Part shown: positions 26,911 through 36,254 of the stretch, one piece after another | Layout of the letters: each line of letters opens with the position of its first letter | Numbering within the stretch: position 1 is the first letter of the stretch | Assembly (NCBI RefSeq): GCF_025562755.1 | Contig: NZ_CP103300.1 | Location: 5,644,501 to 5,708,500 of the forward strand | From: Endozoicomonas euniceicola | Lineage (GTDB): Bacteria; Pseudomonadota; Gammaproteobacteria; Pseudomonadales; Endozoicomonadaceae | Direction of reading: 5' to 3' | Length of the DNA stretch: 64,000 bases | Made by a program: the position numbers and the translations under genes | The notes under the pieces: model-generated | What the model was told of the DNA's origin: nothing | The model's input: only the letters and a program-made list of their open reading frames with translations | Databases searched by the model: none

Positions 26911-28026
26911 ATGAAGAGTTGGTGTAATCCTGCAATATTATGCAGATATTCTTTCTTGTTTATTTTGTTGTGTCAGGTGACGGGTAGAGTTGAGGCAGCA
27001 GATTATCTGCTTATACTGCAGAGGGATGGCAAAACAACCAGTATTCTTCTGAATTTAACTGAGGATGAAGAAAATAATTCTGGTATCTTGAACACTTTTT
27101 TTGGAATGTTTAATTATTGTCTCTCCCGATGGAGGGATGATCCGCAATCGACTGTTCCTCCTGAAGAATATGAAATGGGGGGGCACACTTATGCAAGCGT
27201 GCCTGTTGCAGCGCGGGGGGGAGGAGCGCAGGAACCCGATCAGGGCCAAGGCCATTCAGAGGAACCTGATGAAAGCTCCCTGGATTTTATCACGGAGGCT
27301 GACAGCCCTATCATCAACCAGCAGCCTGAGGCTGTCAGCCGCCACCCGGTCATCCGCTCAGTTTACACAGGCAATAGCCATGTCACTGCCTGGCTGGAAG
27401 AAAATATCTCTTCTGAGGGGGTACCAGAGCATAGCCCTGTTTACCAGGTTCCCAGAAACCGTCTTGAAGAGTTTGCCGGCTTGATGGCCAGTCTAATGCG
27501 CGGGGATGGTGAGGAGACAAATTCGTGTGGCCCAATACGCCGCTGTGGTAAGTATGTGTTTGATTCCAGTTTGAACCCTAAGTGGAAGTGGGGAAGATTT
27601 ATTGTCCCGTGTATCGGGGGGCTTGCTCTAGGTGGAGGAATTGGAGCGATAAGCCAGGGTTTTAATGGGCTGGGATCGTGCATTATTACGACGGGTGGGA
27701 TAGCTACCCCGACCAGCACATGGGCTTTCGGATACGCACCATTTTCTAATGAATTTCTAGTGGATTTTTCATTCAGTTGGGACAGTTTACCCGTTACCTG
27801 GCCTCAAATGGCCTATCTTCGGCAAATCGCCAGTATCTTGAGGCGTACTGGAGAATACCGTTTTATAACCTCCTCTTTTGATTCACTTCTCCGAAGGCAG
27901 GTTCTGAAATTTCGCGTTGGCATGCCTGAGACCGTGGATGCAGGTCAGCTTGAAGGGTGGCTCCAGAGTTTGAATCAGCAGTCTGGATCCAGGTTCACGA
28001 TCAATGTACAGCCTTTCAGCGAGTAG
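26911..28026 (+). CDS. Exported protein of unknown function
   Basis: 371 residues with a signal peptide (hydrophobic SFLFILLCQVTG, cleavage near VEA-ADY). A low-complexity acidic, proline- and glycine-rich middle (about 85-150) separates two conserved-looking parts. A glycine-rich hydrophobic segment near residue 228-255 (CIGGLALGGGIGAISQGFNG) could insert in a membrane. No domain recognised. Its 3' end overlaps the convergent nrtR gene by 11 bases. Possibly a secreted host-interaction protein, but nothing proves it. Confidence 0.6.
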   Translation: MKSWCNPAILCRYSFLFILLCQVTGRVEAADYLLILQRDGKTTSILLNLTEDEENNSGILNTFFGMFNYCLSRWRDDPQSTVPPEEYEMGGHTYASVPVAARGGGAQEPDQGQGHSEEPDESSLDFITEADSPIINQQPEAVSRHPVIRSVYTGNSHVTAWLEENISSEGVPEHSPVYQVPRNRLEEFAGLMASLMRGDGEETNSCGPIRRCGKYVFDSSLNPKWKWGRFIVPCIGGLALGGGIGAISQGFNGLGSCIITTGGIATPTSTWAFGYAPFSNEFLVDFSFSWDSLPVTWPQMAYLRQIASILRRTGEYRFITSSFDSLLRRQVLKFRVGMPETVDAGQLEGWLQSLNQQSGSRFTINVQPFSE

Positions 28027-28693
28027 AGCTATACAGCCGGTCAAACAGCCAGGTTTCTGAATGATGGTTGACCTTATACAGAGCAGCAGGCCGATTGCTG
28101 CCCCTTCTCAGTTTTCCTGTATCAATCAGCAAGTCCCCTTGCAGGAAGCGGTTTCGGATAGAGCGCATAGGTGGTGCTTTGTCCAGTACGGCTGAAAAAA
28201 CGCCATGAATTTCTGACAGTGTAAAGGCATCAGGTAGCAGATAGACGGGCAGTGATGAATACTGGATTTTGCTTTTCAAGCGATCAAGCGCCTGTTGAAC
28301 CAGGCGGCTATGGTCGTAAGCCAGTTGCTCGTTCAGGGTTTTGGCCTCTGTGGTCAGCCATTCTGCTCCTGGTGCAAGTTGCTCACAGTCATTGTTATCG
28401 ATCAGGGCGCAGTAGACGACCGTCATCGACCATCCCCGTGAGTCCCGTCGATTGTCCCCCAGGGTCACTACCTGTTCCATGTAACCGGGCTTTTTACTGG
28501 TCAGACGCTCAATCTGACGATAAGCGGTATCGTCAATGCTCTGGTCCTTGACCGGATCAATTTTTCCGGCAGGTAACATCCACTGCGGGTCGTTTTTGCC
28601 TGCCTGTATCTTTTGGGCAAGCACATGCAGCTTGTCCTTAAGTAGCCGGAACGCAACCACATCGACTGAAATGAGTGCCGTATTCAGGCTCAT
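28016..28693 (-). CDS. nrtR: NrtR-type Nudix-related transcriptional regulator of NAD metabolism
   Basis: 225-residue regulator. The N-terminal domain is Nudix-like (MSLNTALISVDVVAFRLLKD, PQWMLPAGKID, then a degenerate Nudix box without the full REXXEE core), which in NrtR binds ADP-ribose instead of cleaving it. The C-terminal winged helix includes FTLSEIHGVFSAVLDKAP and RSIRNRFLQGDLL. It is divergent from pncA-pncB, with a palindromic site in between, so it very likely represses NAD salvage genes when NAD is plentiful. Confidence 0.85.
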   Translation of the reverse strand: MSLNTALISVDVVAFRLLKDKLHVLAQKIQAGKNDPQWMLPAGKIDPVKDQSIDDTAYRQIERLTSKKPGYMEQVVTLGDNRRDSRGWSMTVVYCALIDNNDCEQLAPGAEWLTTEAKTLNEQLAYDHSRLVQQALDRLKSKIQYSSLPVYLLPDAFTLSEIHGVFSAVLDKAPPMRSIRNRFLQGDLLIDTGKLRRGSNRPAALYKVNHHSETWLFDRLYSSTR

Positions 28694-28768
28694 ATAAATT
28701 CCTTTGATATCAGCAGATTAACAGTTATTCGTTGGTATTCTACCTCAGTCTTCCGAGTGATTGTCGGC

Positions 28769-28808
28769 TTGACAGGATAGTGAACCTAATTCACTATGTT
28801 AGTGAACC
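28769..28808 (+). promoter_or_regulatory. pncAB promoter with NrtR operator candidate
   Basis: A -35 box TTGACA (28769-28774) and a weak -10 CACTAT (28792-28797) are 17 bases apart. The palindrome TAGTGAACCTAATTCACTA (28778-28796) covers the spacer and -10, and a third half-site TTAGTGAACC begins at 28799. Binding there would block polymerase. Assignment to NrtR is inferred from position. Confidence 0.65.
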
Positions 28809-28836
28809 ACCTTCATTTTGTCATCCTGAGGTCATC

Positions 28837-29505
28837 ATGGTTGAAATTAATTCTTCTGACATCATTGCCTCCTTCGATGTGGATGCCCAGAACTGCTTCA
28901 CCCCTCTGTGCCCTGAAGAACTGCCAGTACCCGATGGGCATACCATTGCCAATGCACTGAATGCTCAGGCTGAGCTGGCGCACTGGCGAGTGGCTTCGAA
29001 AGATGCTCATCCTGTGTCAGCAGTCTGGGTGGCCAGTAAGGAAAACCCGCAGCTGACGCCTTTGAGTGGCCACGCTAACTCTGATCTTTACTGGAATCTT
29101 CATGCGGTGCCGGGAACCTATGGTTTTGAGTTGCTGGAGGGGCTGCCAGCGGTGACGGATTATGATTTCTTTGTCTGGAAAGGTATTGAGCCTGACCTTC
29201 ACCCTTATGGTGCCTGCTATCACGATCTGGCTGATACCCGCAGTACGGGGGTGATTGAGTTTCTGCGTGACCGCAATACCCGTACTGTGCTTGTTGGAGG
29301 GCTGGCGCTGGATTTCTGTGTCAAAGTGACGGTATTGCAGTTGTTGCAGGCGGGGTTCAGGGTGATCGTCAACCTGTCGGCAACACGAAGTCTGACCGAA
29401 GTAACAGAGCAGCAGGCGATGACACAGATGCGTGAGGCAGGTGCAGAATTTATTAATAGTCTGGACGAACTGGTTTTCAGTTCCCAGTCAGTGAAGGAAG
29501 CCTGA
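28837..29505 (+). CDS. pncA: Nicotinamidase
   Basis: 222-residue cytoplasmic amidohydrolase converting nicotinamide to nicotinate. The catalytic set is visible: Asp in FDVDAQNCF, Lys in FFVWKGIEP and Cys in GLALDFCVKVT; SKDAHP carries the metal-binding region. Start ATG 28837 gives the usual length; the upstream frame from 28732 crosses the promoter and operator. pncB follows after two bases, forming a two-gene salvage operon. Confidence 0.92.
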   Translation: MVEINSSDIIASFDVDAQNCFTPLCPEELPVPDGHTIANALNAQAELAHWRVASKDAHPVSAVWVASKENPQLTPLSGHANSDLYWNLHAVPGTYGFELLEGLPAVTDYDFFVWKGIEPDLHPYGACYHDLADTRSTGVIEFLRDRNTRTVLVGGLALDFCVKVTVLQLLQAGFRVIVNLSATRSLTEVTEQQAMTQMREAGAEFINSLDELVFSSQSVKEA

Positions 29506-29507
29506 AT

Positions 29508-30722
29508 TTGATGATTAATTGCACAGCGGGTGCTATTGAAACGGTCACGGTAAAACCAATTATTACCTCATTGCTGGATACTGATCTCTACAAGTACACC
29601 ATGCAGCAGGTGATGTTCAGTTGTTACCCTGAGGCCACGGGTAAGATGAGCTTCCGTTGTCGCTCGGGTCAGCTGAATCTGGACTTGCTGGAGCTGCGCC
29701 GCCAGATTGATTTGCTGGCCGAGCTGTCACTGACAGAAGAAGAGTTGCTCTGGTTAAGTGAGTTGCCTTTTATAACGCCTGAATTTGTGCACTGGTTGCG
29801 TCGGTTTCGTCTTGACCCGAAAGCGGTTCATATTGCTGAGACCGGCGGGCATGTAGACATTACGGTGGCTGGCAACTGGGCTGAAATTACCCACTTCGAA
29901 ATCTTTATTCTGGCTATTGTCAGTGAGCTTCACTGTCGTCGGCATTTTGGTGGCAAGCCTGAACGTTCAGGAGAGCTGCGATTACAGACGAAGATTCAGC
30001 AGTTTAAAGTGGATCTGGGCGATGACGCAGATTTTAACCTGGTGGATTTTGGTACCCGGCGACGTTTCTCCGGACAGTGGCATGAGCATGTGGTCAAAAC
30101 CTTACAGAAAGAACTGCCCTTAGCCTTTGCGGGAACCAGTAATCTGCATCTTGCCCGAATCCTTGGTCTTAAACCTGTTGGTACTATGGCTCATGAATGG
30201 CTTCAGGCTCATCAGGCGCTGGGTGACCGATTATCCGACTTTCAACAGGATGCCTTATTTACCTGGCTGGACTATTACCACGGTCAGCTGGGAATAGCCC
30301 TGACCGACACGATCAGCATGAAAGCGTTCCTGCAGGACTTTGACCACCGCCTCGCTACCGCTTATGCCGGTATCCGGCATGATTCCGGTGATCCTGTGGC
30401 ATGGGGTGAGCAGGCGCTGGCGCACTATGCCAGCCTGGGTATTGATGCCCGTGACAAGGTGCTTGTGTTCAGTGACAAGTTGGATTTTGATACGGCATTA
30501 ATGCTTTACCGGCACTTTTCGGGTCGGGTTAAGGTCAGTTTTGGTATTGGCACCTACCTGACTAACGATATGGGGCAGCCTGCGCCGAATATTGTTCTTA
30601 AGCTGGTGGAGCTGAATGGTCAGCCTGTTGCCAAGCTGTCTGACAGTCCGGGCAAAACCATGTGTGAAGATGATGAGTTCGTTGCCAGGCTCAGGGCTTC
30701 CTTCCTCAGGGAAGCATCATAA
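29508..30722 (+). CDS. pncB: Nicotinate phosphoribosyltransferase
   Basis: 404-residue enzyme joining nicotinate to PRPP, the entry step of the Preiss-Handler NAD route. Motifs: LLDTDLYKYTMQQVMF at the start, LVDFGTRRRFS near residue 180, TSNLHLARILGLKPVGTMAH (about 206-226) with the substrate loop, and IRHDSGDPVAWGEQ (about 290). Full length, directly after pncA and probably translated with it. Confidence 0.94.
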   Translation: MMINCTAGAIETVTVKPIITSLLDTDLYKYTMQQVMFSCYPEATGKMSFRCRSGQLNLDLLELRRQIDLLAELSLTEEELLWLSELPFITPEFVHWLRRFRLDPKAVHIAETGGHVDITVAGNWAEITHFEIFILAIVSELHCRRHFGGKPERSGELRLQTKIQQFKVDLGDDADFNLVDFGTRRRFSGQWHEHVVKTLQKELPLAFAGTSNLHLARILGLKPVGTMAHEWLQAHQALGDRLSDFQQDALFTWLDYYHGQLGIALTDTISMKAFLQDFDHRLATAYAGIRHDSGDPVAWGEQALAHYASLGIDARDKVLVFSDKLDFDTALMLYRHFSGRVKVSFGIGTYLTNDMGQPAPNIVLKLVELNGQPVAKLSDSPGKTMCEDDEFVARLRASFLREAS

Positions 30723-30875
30723 CTGCTCAACCTTAAGAGTATGAAAAGTCAGCAGTTTCAATAAAAATAGTTATAACTGGTGGTTGACGGACAGGGATTA
30801 AATATGGAGAATGCGCAGCATCAAGACGACGGGGCGATGCGCTGACACGGCAAACCGAACCGGAGCTTGCATTAT

Positions 30876-30987
<112 letters not shown>

Positions 30988-31189
30988 TCCAATCCCGAAT
31001 TGATCCTGTCTCTGCCGCTCAGGCGCCCTGGTAAACATTACACTACCTTTTATCGATGCCATCTGATGACTGGTGCTTCTGTGTACGTATTTACCTTGAA
31101 TGTTGATCGGTGACTGATAGTGCATTCTTATGGCATCTTCGTTAGCATAGGTTTCACACATTTCTATTACTGGGTATTGACGCTTTTCA

Positions 31190-33286
31190 ATGAGCTATCA
31201 GGTTCTTGCTCGCAAGTGGCGACCTCGTTCTTTCAAGGAGCTGGTTGGGCAGACGCATGTTCTGCAGGCTCTGGTGAATGCACTGGATCAGGATCGTCTG
31301 CACCACGCTTATCTGTTTACCGGTACCCGCGGGGTAGGTAAAACCACCATTGCCCGAATTCTGGCAAAGTGTCTCAACTGCGACGAAGGGGTGAGTTCGA
31401 CACCCTGCGGGCAGTGCGCTGCCTGCTGTGAAATCGATGACGGTCGTTTCGTTGACCTGATTGAGGTGGATGCGGCATCCCGCACCAAGGTGGAAGACAC
31501 CCGGGAGCTTCTCGATAACGTTCAATACGCTCCGACCCGAGGGCGCTTCAAGGTGTACCTGATTGACGAGGTACACATGTTGTCGGCGCACAGTTTTAAT
31601 GCGCTGCTGAAAACCCTGGAAGAGCCACCTCCCCATGTGAAGTTTTTGCTGGCGACAACAGACCCGCAAAAACTGCCCATCACCATTTTATCCCGCTGTT
31701 TGCAGTTCGGCCTGAAGAATATGACGCCGGAACGCATTGTCGGGCATCTGGAAAATGTTCTCAGTAGTGAACATATACCCTATGAAACCTCGGCACTCTG
31801 GCAGTTGGCGCGTGCGGCTGATGGCAGTATGCGGGATTCCCTGAGCCTGACGGATCAGGCCATAGCCTTTGGCAACGGACGGGTTTCTGAAGGTGAAGTC
31901 AGCTCAATGCTGGGTACCATTGACCAGGGGCAGGTCATGAAAATGGTTCGGGCGCTGTCTTCTGCCGATGCCGGAAGTGTCCTTAAGGCGGTTGCTGAGC
32001 TGGCAGAACATGCGCCGGATTATATGGCGGTACTGAATGATATGCTGTCGGTGCTGCATCGGGTGGCGATTGCCCAGGCGGTTCCGGATGCGGTGGACAA
32101 CAGTCAGGGTGATCGGGAACAGGTGTTGCAGCTGGCGGGTAATATGCGGGCAGAAGATGTTCAGCTGTATTACCAGATTGGCCTGGTGGGTAAGCGAGAC
32201 CTGCCATTAGCGCCAGAGCCAAGAAGTGGTTTTGAGATGGCCTTGCTGCGTATGCTGGCCTTTCGGCCTGAGCCGGTGCAGATTGAATCAACCGTTGCTG
32301 GTGGTTCTCCTGTTGATGTTGCCGGCCCGGCTGCTGATCCTTCTGAAGCGGCGGAGCCTGAGCCCGAGCCTGCGAATGCTGCGGAACCTATTGTTCCTGA
32401 GAGTGTTCCTGAGAGTGTTCCTGAGCATGTGGTTGAGTCGGTGCCGCCTGTATCTCGATCTGAGGAAGTCGCCCCTGTCGCAGAGCCTGTGCAACCGCCT
32501 CCAGTTGTAGCAGTGAATCCTTTGCCAGAGAACTTTTCGCCTTCGCCCGCTCCAGCGGTGGTTGAGCCGCAGGTGGAGCAGGAGCAGCCCTCTGCTGAAC
32601 AGTCTGACTATTTATCGGAGGCGCCGCCCTTGCAGGAGGCGCCGCCGTTTGATGCTGATCAGGCGGAGGCTTCGGGCTTTCAGGCTGACTATGTGCCTGC
32701 TGTCGCACCGGATGCAGAGCCGGGTGATCGGGAAGACGATGATGTACCTCCACCAATGTCAACCTATGAAAGTTATGCGGCCAGCATGGATTTACAGAAT
32801 CTGCCCATGCCTGAGCCAGCTGCTGTGCCGCAGACAGTTGATGAGGCCCCAGTACTGCCTGACCCTTCCGAGCGGGTATGTCTGACCGATCTGGATGCCC
32901 TGAGCTGGATTCCGGTTTATCGCAGTCTGCCACTGGGTGGTGTTACCCGAACGATTGGGTCTCATTGTGAATACGTTGCACACAGCAGCGGTCGTATTGA
33001 TCTGCGTCTGGATGAACGACGTAGTACGCTTTATAACGACACTCATCGTGAACGCATTGAAAAGGCAGTATCAGACTATTTTCAGCAGCCGGTGCGCCTG
33101 CAGGTAGAGGTTGGCGTTGTACAAACTGAAACACCGGCAGCCTGGCGTGAACGGAAAATTGCCGAACGTCTGCAGCAGGCCCGCGATAGTATATACAGTG
33201 ATGCCAATGTGCAGTCACTGATTGACCAATTCACTGCTGTTGTTCTGGACGACAGCATTCAGCCCGTAGGTAATGTCATAAAGTAG
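31190..33286 (+). CDS. dnaX: DNA polymerase III subunit gamma/tau
   Basis: 698-residue clamp-loader ATPase. Walker A GTRGVGKTTIARI near residue 45, zinc-binding cysteines CLNCDEGVSSTPCGQCAAC, Walker B YLIDEVHMLS and sensor region LLATTDPQKLPITILSRCLQ. After the AAA domains comes a long Pro/Glu/Ala-rich linker (about 365-560) with short PESV repeats, then a C-terminal tau domain. I saw no A AAA AAG slippery site, so a separate gamma product is not evident. It heads the dnaX-ybaB-recR group. Confidence 0.95.
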   Translation: MSYQVLARKWRPRSFKELVGQTHVLQALVNALDQDRLHHAYLFTGTRGVGKTTIARILAKCLNCDEGVSSTPCGQCAACCEIDDGRFVDLIEVDAASRTKVEDTRELLDNVQYAPTRGRFKVYLIDEVHMLSAHSFNALLKTLEEPPPHVKFLLATTDPQKLPITILSRCLQFGLKNMTPERIVGHLENVLSSEHIPYETSALWQLARAADGSMRDSLSLTDQAIAFGNGRVSEGEVSSMLGTIDQGQVMKMVRALSSADAGSVLKAVAELAEHAPDYMAVLNDMLSVLHRVAIAQAVPDAVDNSQGDREQVLQLAGNMRAEDVQLYYQIGLVGKRDLPLAPEPRSGFEMALLRMLAFRPEPVQIESTVAGGSPVDVAGPAADPSEAAEPEPEPANAAEPIVPESVPESVPEHVVESVPPVSRSEEVAPVAEPVQPPPVVAVNPLPENFSPSPAPAVVEPQVEQEQPSAEQSDYLSEAPPLQEAPPFDADQAEASGFQADYVPAVAPDAEPGDREDDDVPPPMSTYESYAASMDLQNLPMPEPAAVPQTVDEAPVLPDPSERVCLTDLDALSWIPVYRSLPLGGVTRTIGSHCEYVAHSSGRIDLRLDERRSTLYNDTHRERIEKAVSDYFQQPVRLQVEVGVVQTETPAAWRERKIAERLQQARDSIYSDANVQSLIDQFTAVVLDDSIQPVGNVIK

Positions 33287-33348
33287 CGGTTGGTTGCTGG
33301 ACGACGGGCGATTGTATTTAATCACACGAACCTTAATAAGGAGTCACT

Positions 33349-33675
33349 ATGTTCAAGGGTGGTATGGGCAATCTGATGAAGCAGGCCCAGAAAATGCAGG
33401 AAGACATGCAGAAGGCTCAGGAAGAGCTGGCTAACGCTGAAGTGCAGGGTGAATCGGGTGCTGGCATGGTAAAAGTCACCATGACAGGCCGTCACGATGT
33501 TAAGCGTGTAGAAATTGATCCAAGCCTGATGGAAGAAGACAAGGAAATGCTGGAAGACCTGCTGGCGGCGGCAGTGAACGACGCTGTTCGTAAGGTTGAA
33601 AGCAATAACAAGGAAAAAATGTCTGGCCTGACAGCAGGTATGAATCTGCCCGATGGCTTCAAGATGCCATTCTAA
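33349..33675 (+). CDS. ybaB: YbaB/EbfC family nucleoid-associated protein
   Basis: 108-residue DNA-binding protein forming a tweezer-like dimer. It begins MFKGGMGNLMKQAQKMQEDM and has the family blocks VKVTMTGRHDVKRVEIDPSL and LAAAVNDAVRKVE, ending in a Met/Gly-rich tail. It has a good ribosome site (AAGGAG). Position between dnaX and recR is standard. Confidence 0.95.
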   Translation: MFKGGMGNLMKQAQKMQEDMQKAQEELANAEVQGESGAGMVKVTMTGRHDVKRVEIDPSLMEEDKEMLEDLLAAAVNDAVRKVESNNKEKMSGLTAGMNLPDGFKMPF

Positions 33676-33693
33676 TCAAGAGACGGGTCATCT

Positions 33694-34293
33694 ATGTTCA
33701 GTCCTCTGATCAGGGAATTGATGGAAAGTCTGCGCTGTTTGCCGGGAGTCGGCCCTCGTTCTTCCCAGCGGATGGCTCTGCATCTGCTGGAGCGGGACCG
33801 GGAAGGTGCCTTAAGACTGGCAAAAGCCTTGCAGGAAGCTGCTGAAGGTGTGGGTCGCTGTCAGGACTGCCGAACCCTTTGTGAAGATCAGCTGTGTGAT
33901 ATCTGTGCTCATGGGGGGCGAGAGTCGACAACGCTCTGTGTGGTTGAAAACCCGTCGGATGTTATGGCTTTCGAGCAGGCGGGTGGTTACCGGGGTCGGT
34001 ACTTTGTACTGATGGGACACCTGTCGCCTATTGATGGCGTAGGCCCCGGTGATATAGGCGTAACCGAGCTGTTGACATTGGTGGAAAAGAATCAGGTCGC
34101 TGAAGTGATTCTGGCAACCAACCCTACGGTAGAAGGTGAGGCAACAGCCCATTATATTGCTGAAGAACTGAAGCGCAGAAAAGTAGAGGCTACCCGTATT
34201 GCTCACGGTGTTCCCCTGGGCGGCGAGCTGGAGTATGTCGATGGCGGCACTCTGGCTCATGCCCTGGCAGGTCGCCGTAAGCTGCTTACTTAG
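33694..34293 (+). CDS. recR: Recombination mediator protein RecR
   Basis: 199-residue component of RecFOR repair, helping load RecA at gaps. Helix-hairpin-helix LRCLPGVGPRSSQRMALHLL at the N-terminus, zinc finger CQDCRTLCEDQLCDIC (about 57-72), Toprim domain with TTLCVVENPSDVMAFEQAGG and the Walker-B-like GVPLGGELEYVDGGTLAHAL end. Full length; a strong terminator follows. Confidence 0.95.
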   Translation: MFSPLIRELMESLRCLPGVGPRSSQRMALHLLERDREGALRLAKALQEAAEGVGRCQDCRTLCEDQLCDICAHGGRESTTLCVVENPSDVMAFEQAGGYRGRYFVLMGHLSPIDGVGPGDIGVTELLTLVEKNQVAEVILATNPTVEGEATAHYIAEELKRRKVEATRIAHGVPLGGELEYVDGGTLAHALAGRRKLLT

Positions 34294-34306
34294 CGGGCAG
34301 AGATTA

Positions 34307-34346
34307 AAAGCGCCGATAATTCTGAATGGATTGTCGGCGCTTTTTT
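34307..34346 (+). terminator. Rho-independent terminator after recR
   Basis: Twelve-base stem AGCGCCGATAAT / ATTGTCGGCGCT (one G-T pair) followed by six T residues. Confidence 0.9.
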
Positions 34347-34639
34347 ATATCCGGCTTTTTATGTTCAGTGCGTAGGTTGGGTAGACGCTTGTAAATCTTT
34401 TTTGTTGAAACCATTTTTGCAGTAGTGGTGACATTGAGTGAGAAAACGACGTCAGCTCGATAAAAAAGCGGTCAGGCAGGAGTAGAAAATATTTGATGAG
34501 TTGTCGTCGGTTATGTTGCGGGCGGAGCAGGTTTAGCTGCTCCATTGTGCATGGCTTTGGCTGTTCAGGCTTTGATATTAAGAACCGAACGGCTGGATGT
34601 CTGTTCCTCGTGGTTTTTGGCATACCGTTTGCGTTTCAG

Positions 34640-35188
34640 AGACTGAACAGTCGTACTGGTACCGTGGTCATGAATGAGCATATTCGTCTGCGTAGTGCGG
34701 CAGTGAGTCATGGCAACCTGGTGGTTACCATTCGGGAAAGCTATAGCGCCAGTCAGCCGCCTTTCAGTGGTGGTGATACGGTGGTGTTGCCGGATTCAAA
34801 CATTGTCGTTGACCAGGGGGATAAGCACCTGTTTATCGTGCCAGAGGGCAATTCACTCCATGATGTGGTGAATGCCATCAATGCCGTTGGGGCTACCCCG
34901 TCAGACCTGATGGCGGTATTGCAGGCTTTGGAACAGGCAGGCGCGGAAGATCAGGCACTTCGATCCGTTGCCCAGGACTTTGAAGCGATGATGCTGGAGC
35001 AGATGCTGAAAAGTATGCGTGACGTGAGTGAGGTGCTGGCTGAAGATGGCTTGTTGAGCAGTCGTGAGCAGAAGTTCTGGCGGGAGTTTCAGGACTCACA
35101 ACTGGCGCTGGAGCTGGCAAGGTGTCAGGGATTGGGTCTGGCTGATGCGATTGTTGCCCAGGTTGAGGGGGCAGTGAAAGGCGGGTAG
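34640..35188 (+). pseudogene. flgI'-flgJ' fusion remnant (flagellar P-ring and rod-cap)
   Basis: The first 108 residues match the C-terminus of FlgI: LNSRTGTVVMNEHIRL, then FSGGDTVVLPD and VVNAINAVGATPSDLMAVLQ. They run in frame into the N-terminal rod-capping domain of FlgJ: VAQDFEAMMLEQMLKSMRDV and SQLALELARCQGLGLADAIV. FlgI lacks its first two-thirds and signal peptide, and FlgJ lacks its muramidase domain if it ever had one. The open frame extends upstream to 34493 with unrelated sequence. A deletion has fused the two genes; no working flagellar part can result. Confidence 0.8.
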
Positions 35189-35233
35189 CAAGTAAAGGGC
35201 GCTCGTCGTATTGGAGTGCGCCTGCTGGTTGCT

Positions 35234-35950
35234 TTATTGTGTTTGGAAATTACATTTATAATGTCTTCCTATGTTTAACATGGCATTCAAGCTCGCATGG
35301 GCTGCAATTGAAGATGAGATGCCGTATGTTTGCATAAGATTCCCATAGTAATAGCCGTGGCTGGCTATGGCTATGGCATCTTTAAGGCTATAACCTGGGT
35401 TGTCCAAGTGAACCAGGCCAAATGCTGAGGCTGTTATAACATTGCTCAATTTGTCTCGTAATTCATTATTACGTGTTACAAGCCTCAGGCAAGCATTGAT
35501 TCCTTTCGGCAAAATGCCTCGGAATAGAACTTCTTCTATTACTGGTGCGATCAAAATTAATTTGATGAAATCAGGATTGCTGGGGCAGGCTGCCTTAGTG
35601 TTGCCGCGGGAATCTTCACTGGAATTTCCAAGTATCATGAAACACTTTGTAATAGATATAGTAGTAACTGCTATCAAACTAAGGTATACCGCCGTTTTAA
35701 AGCTGCTGCGGATAAAGGATGCTGCTGTCTCGGCTATGTAGGTTTTTACTTCTTTCATCACTTTGACAGCCCGGCTTTTCCAGGATGTTGTAACTGGTGA
35801 TGCGATTCTTTGATGAACATTAACCGGTTCTGTTCTTGCCAGTCGGCCAGATTCGTTACGACACCAGACTTTGTGTGGTGTTCTGCTGTTGTATTCCGTT
35901 GTTTCGCTGCTGTAGCCAGAGGTAGGGGCTGCTGCTTGTAGAGCTTCCAT
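35234..35950 (-). CDS. CPBP-family (CAAX/Abi) intramembrane protease with soluble N-terminal extension
   Basis: 238-residue membrane protein. The CPBP catalytic motifs are all present: APVIEEVLFRGIL with Glu139-Glu140 and Arg144, FGLVHL with His181, and HASLN with His218 and Asn222. About four hydrophobic segments follow residue 85. The first 80 residues are polar and unlike the usual short start, which might be a targeting region. The family includes CAAX proteases and bacteriocin-immunity proteins; the substrate here is unknown. It lies inside the decayed flagellar region on the opposite strand. Confidence 0.7.
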   Translation of the reverse strand: MEALQAAAPTSGYSSETTEYNSRTPHKVWCRNESGRLARTEPVNVHQRIASPVTTSWKSRAVKVMKEVKTYIAETAASFIRSSFKTAVYLSLIAVTTISITKCFMILGNSSEDSRGNTKAACPSNPDFIKLILIAPVIEEVLFRGILPKGINACLRLVTRNNELRDKLSNVITASAFGLVHLDNPGYSLKDAIAIASHGYYYGNLMQTYGISSSIAAHASLNAMLNIGRHYKCNFQTQ

Positions 35951-36254
35951 GCGACTGTTTCCTTTATCAGTATTGCAGTTCTTAGCGTGTAATTAGTGTA
36001 TTAATAATGCACTTTTCATCAGTAAGACCTTCAATATTAGAAAAAGTTTCGGTTGGAGTTGTTTTGTGTCTTGTTTAAGTTAGTCGATTGCATGGAAGTA
36101 CTTGAATGTCTGGTAAGGAACAGCGCTTAGCTGTGGTACTACTGGATACGTCCTTACTGAAAAAAAATTAAATAAACCGCTAAAAAAACTTAACTGTTTC
36201 AGACTTGTGTCGTTTTCTGGGGTAGTTAAATTTTCTGGCCGGGAACTCCGACGC
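35951..36254. other. Intergenic region, no gene seen
   Basis: AT-rich stretch between the CPBP gene and the flgK remnant. No coding frame with a ribosome site and no clear structure. Confidence 0.5.

Noticed and set aside
32226..32933. Long Pro/Arg-rich frames on both strands within dnaX
   Set aside because: Low-complexity shadow frames of the dnaX Pro/Glu-rich linker.
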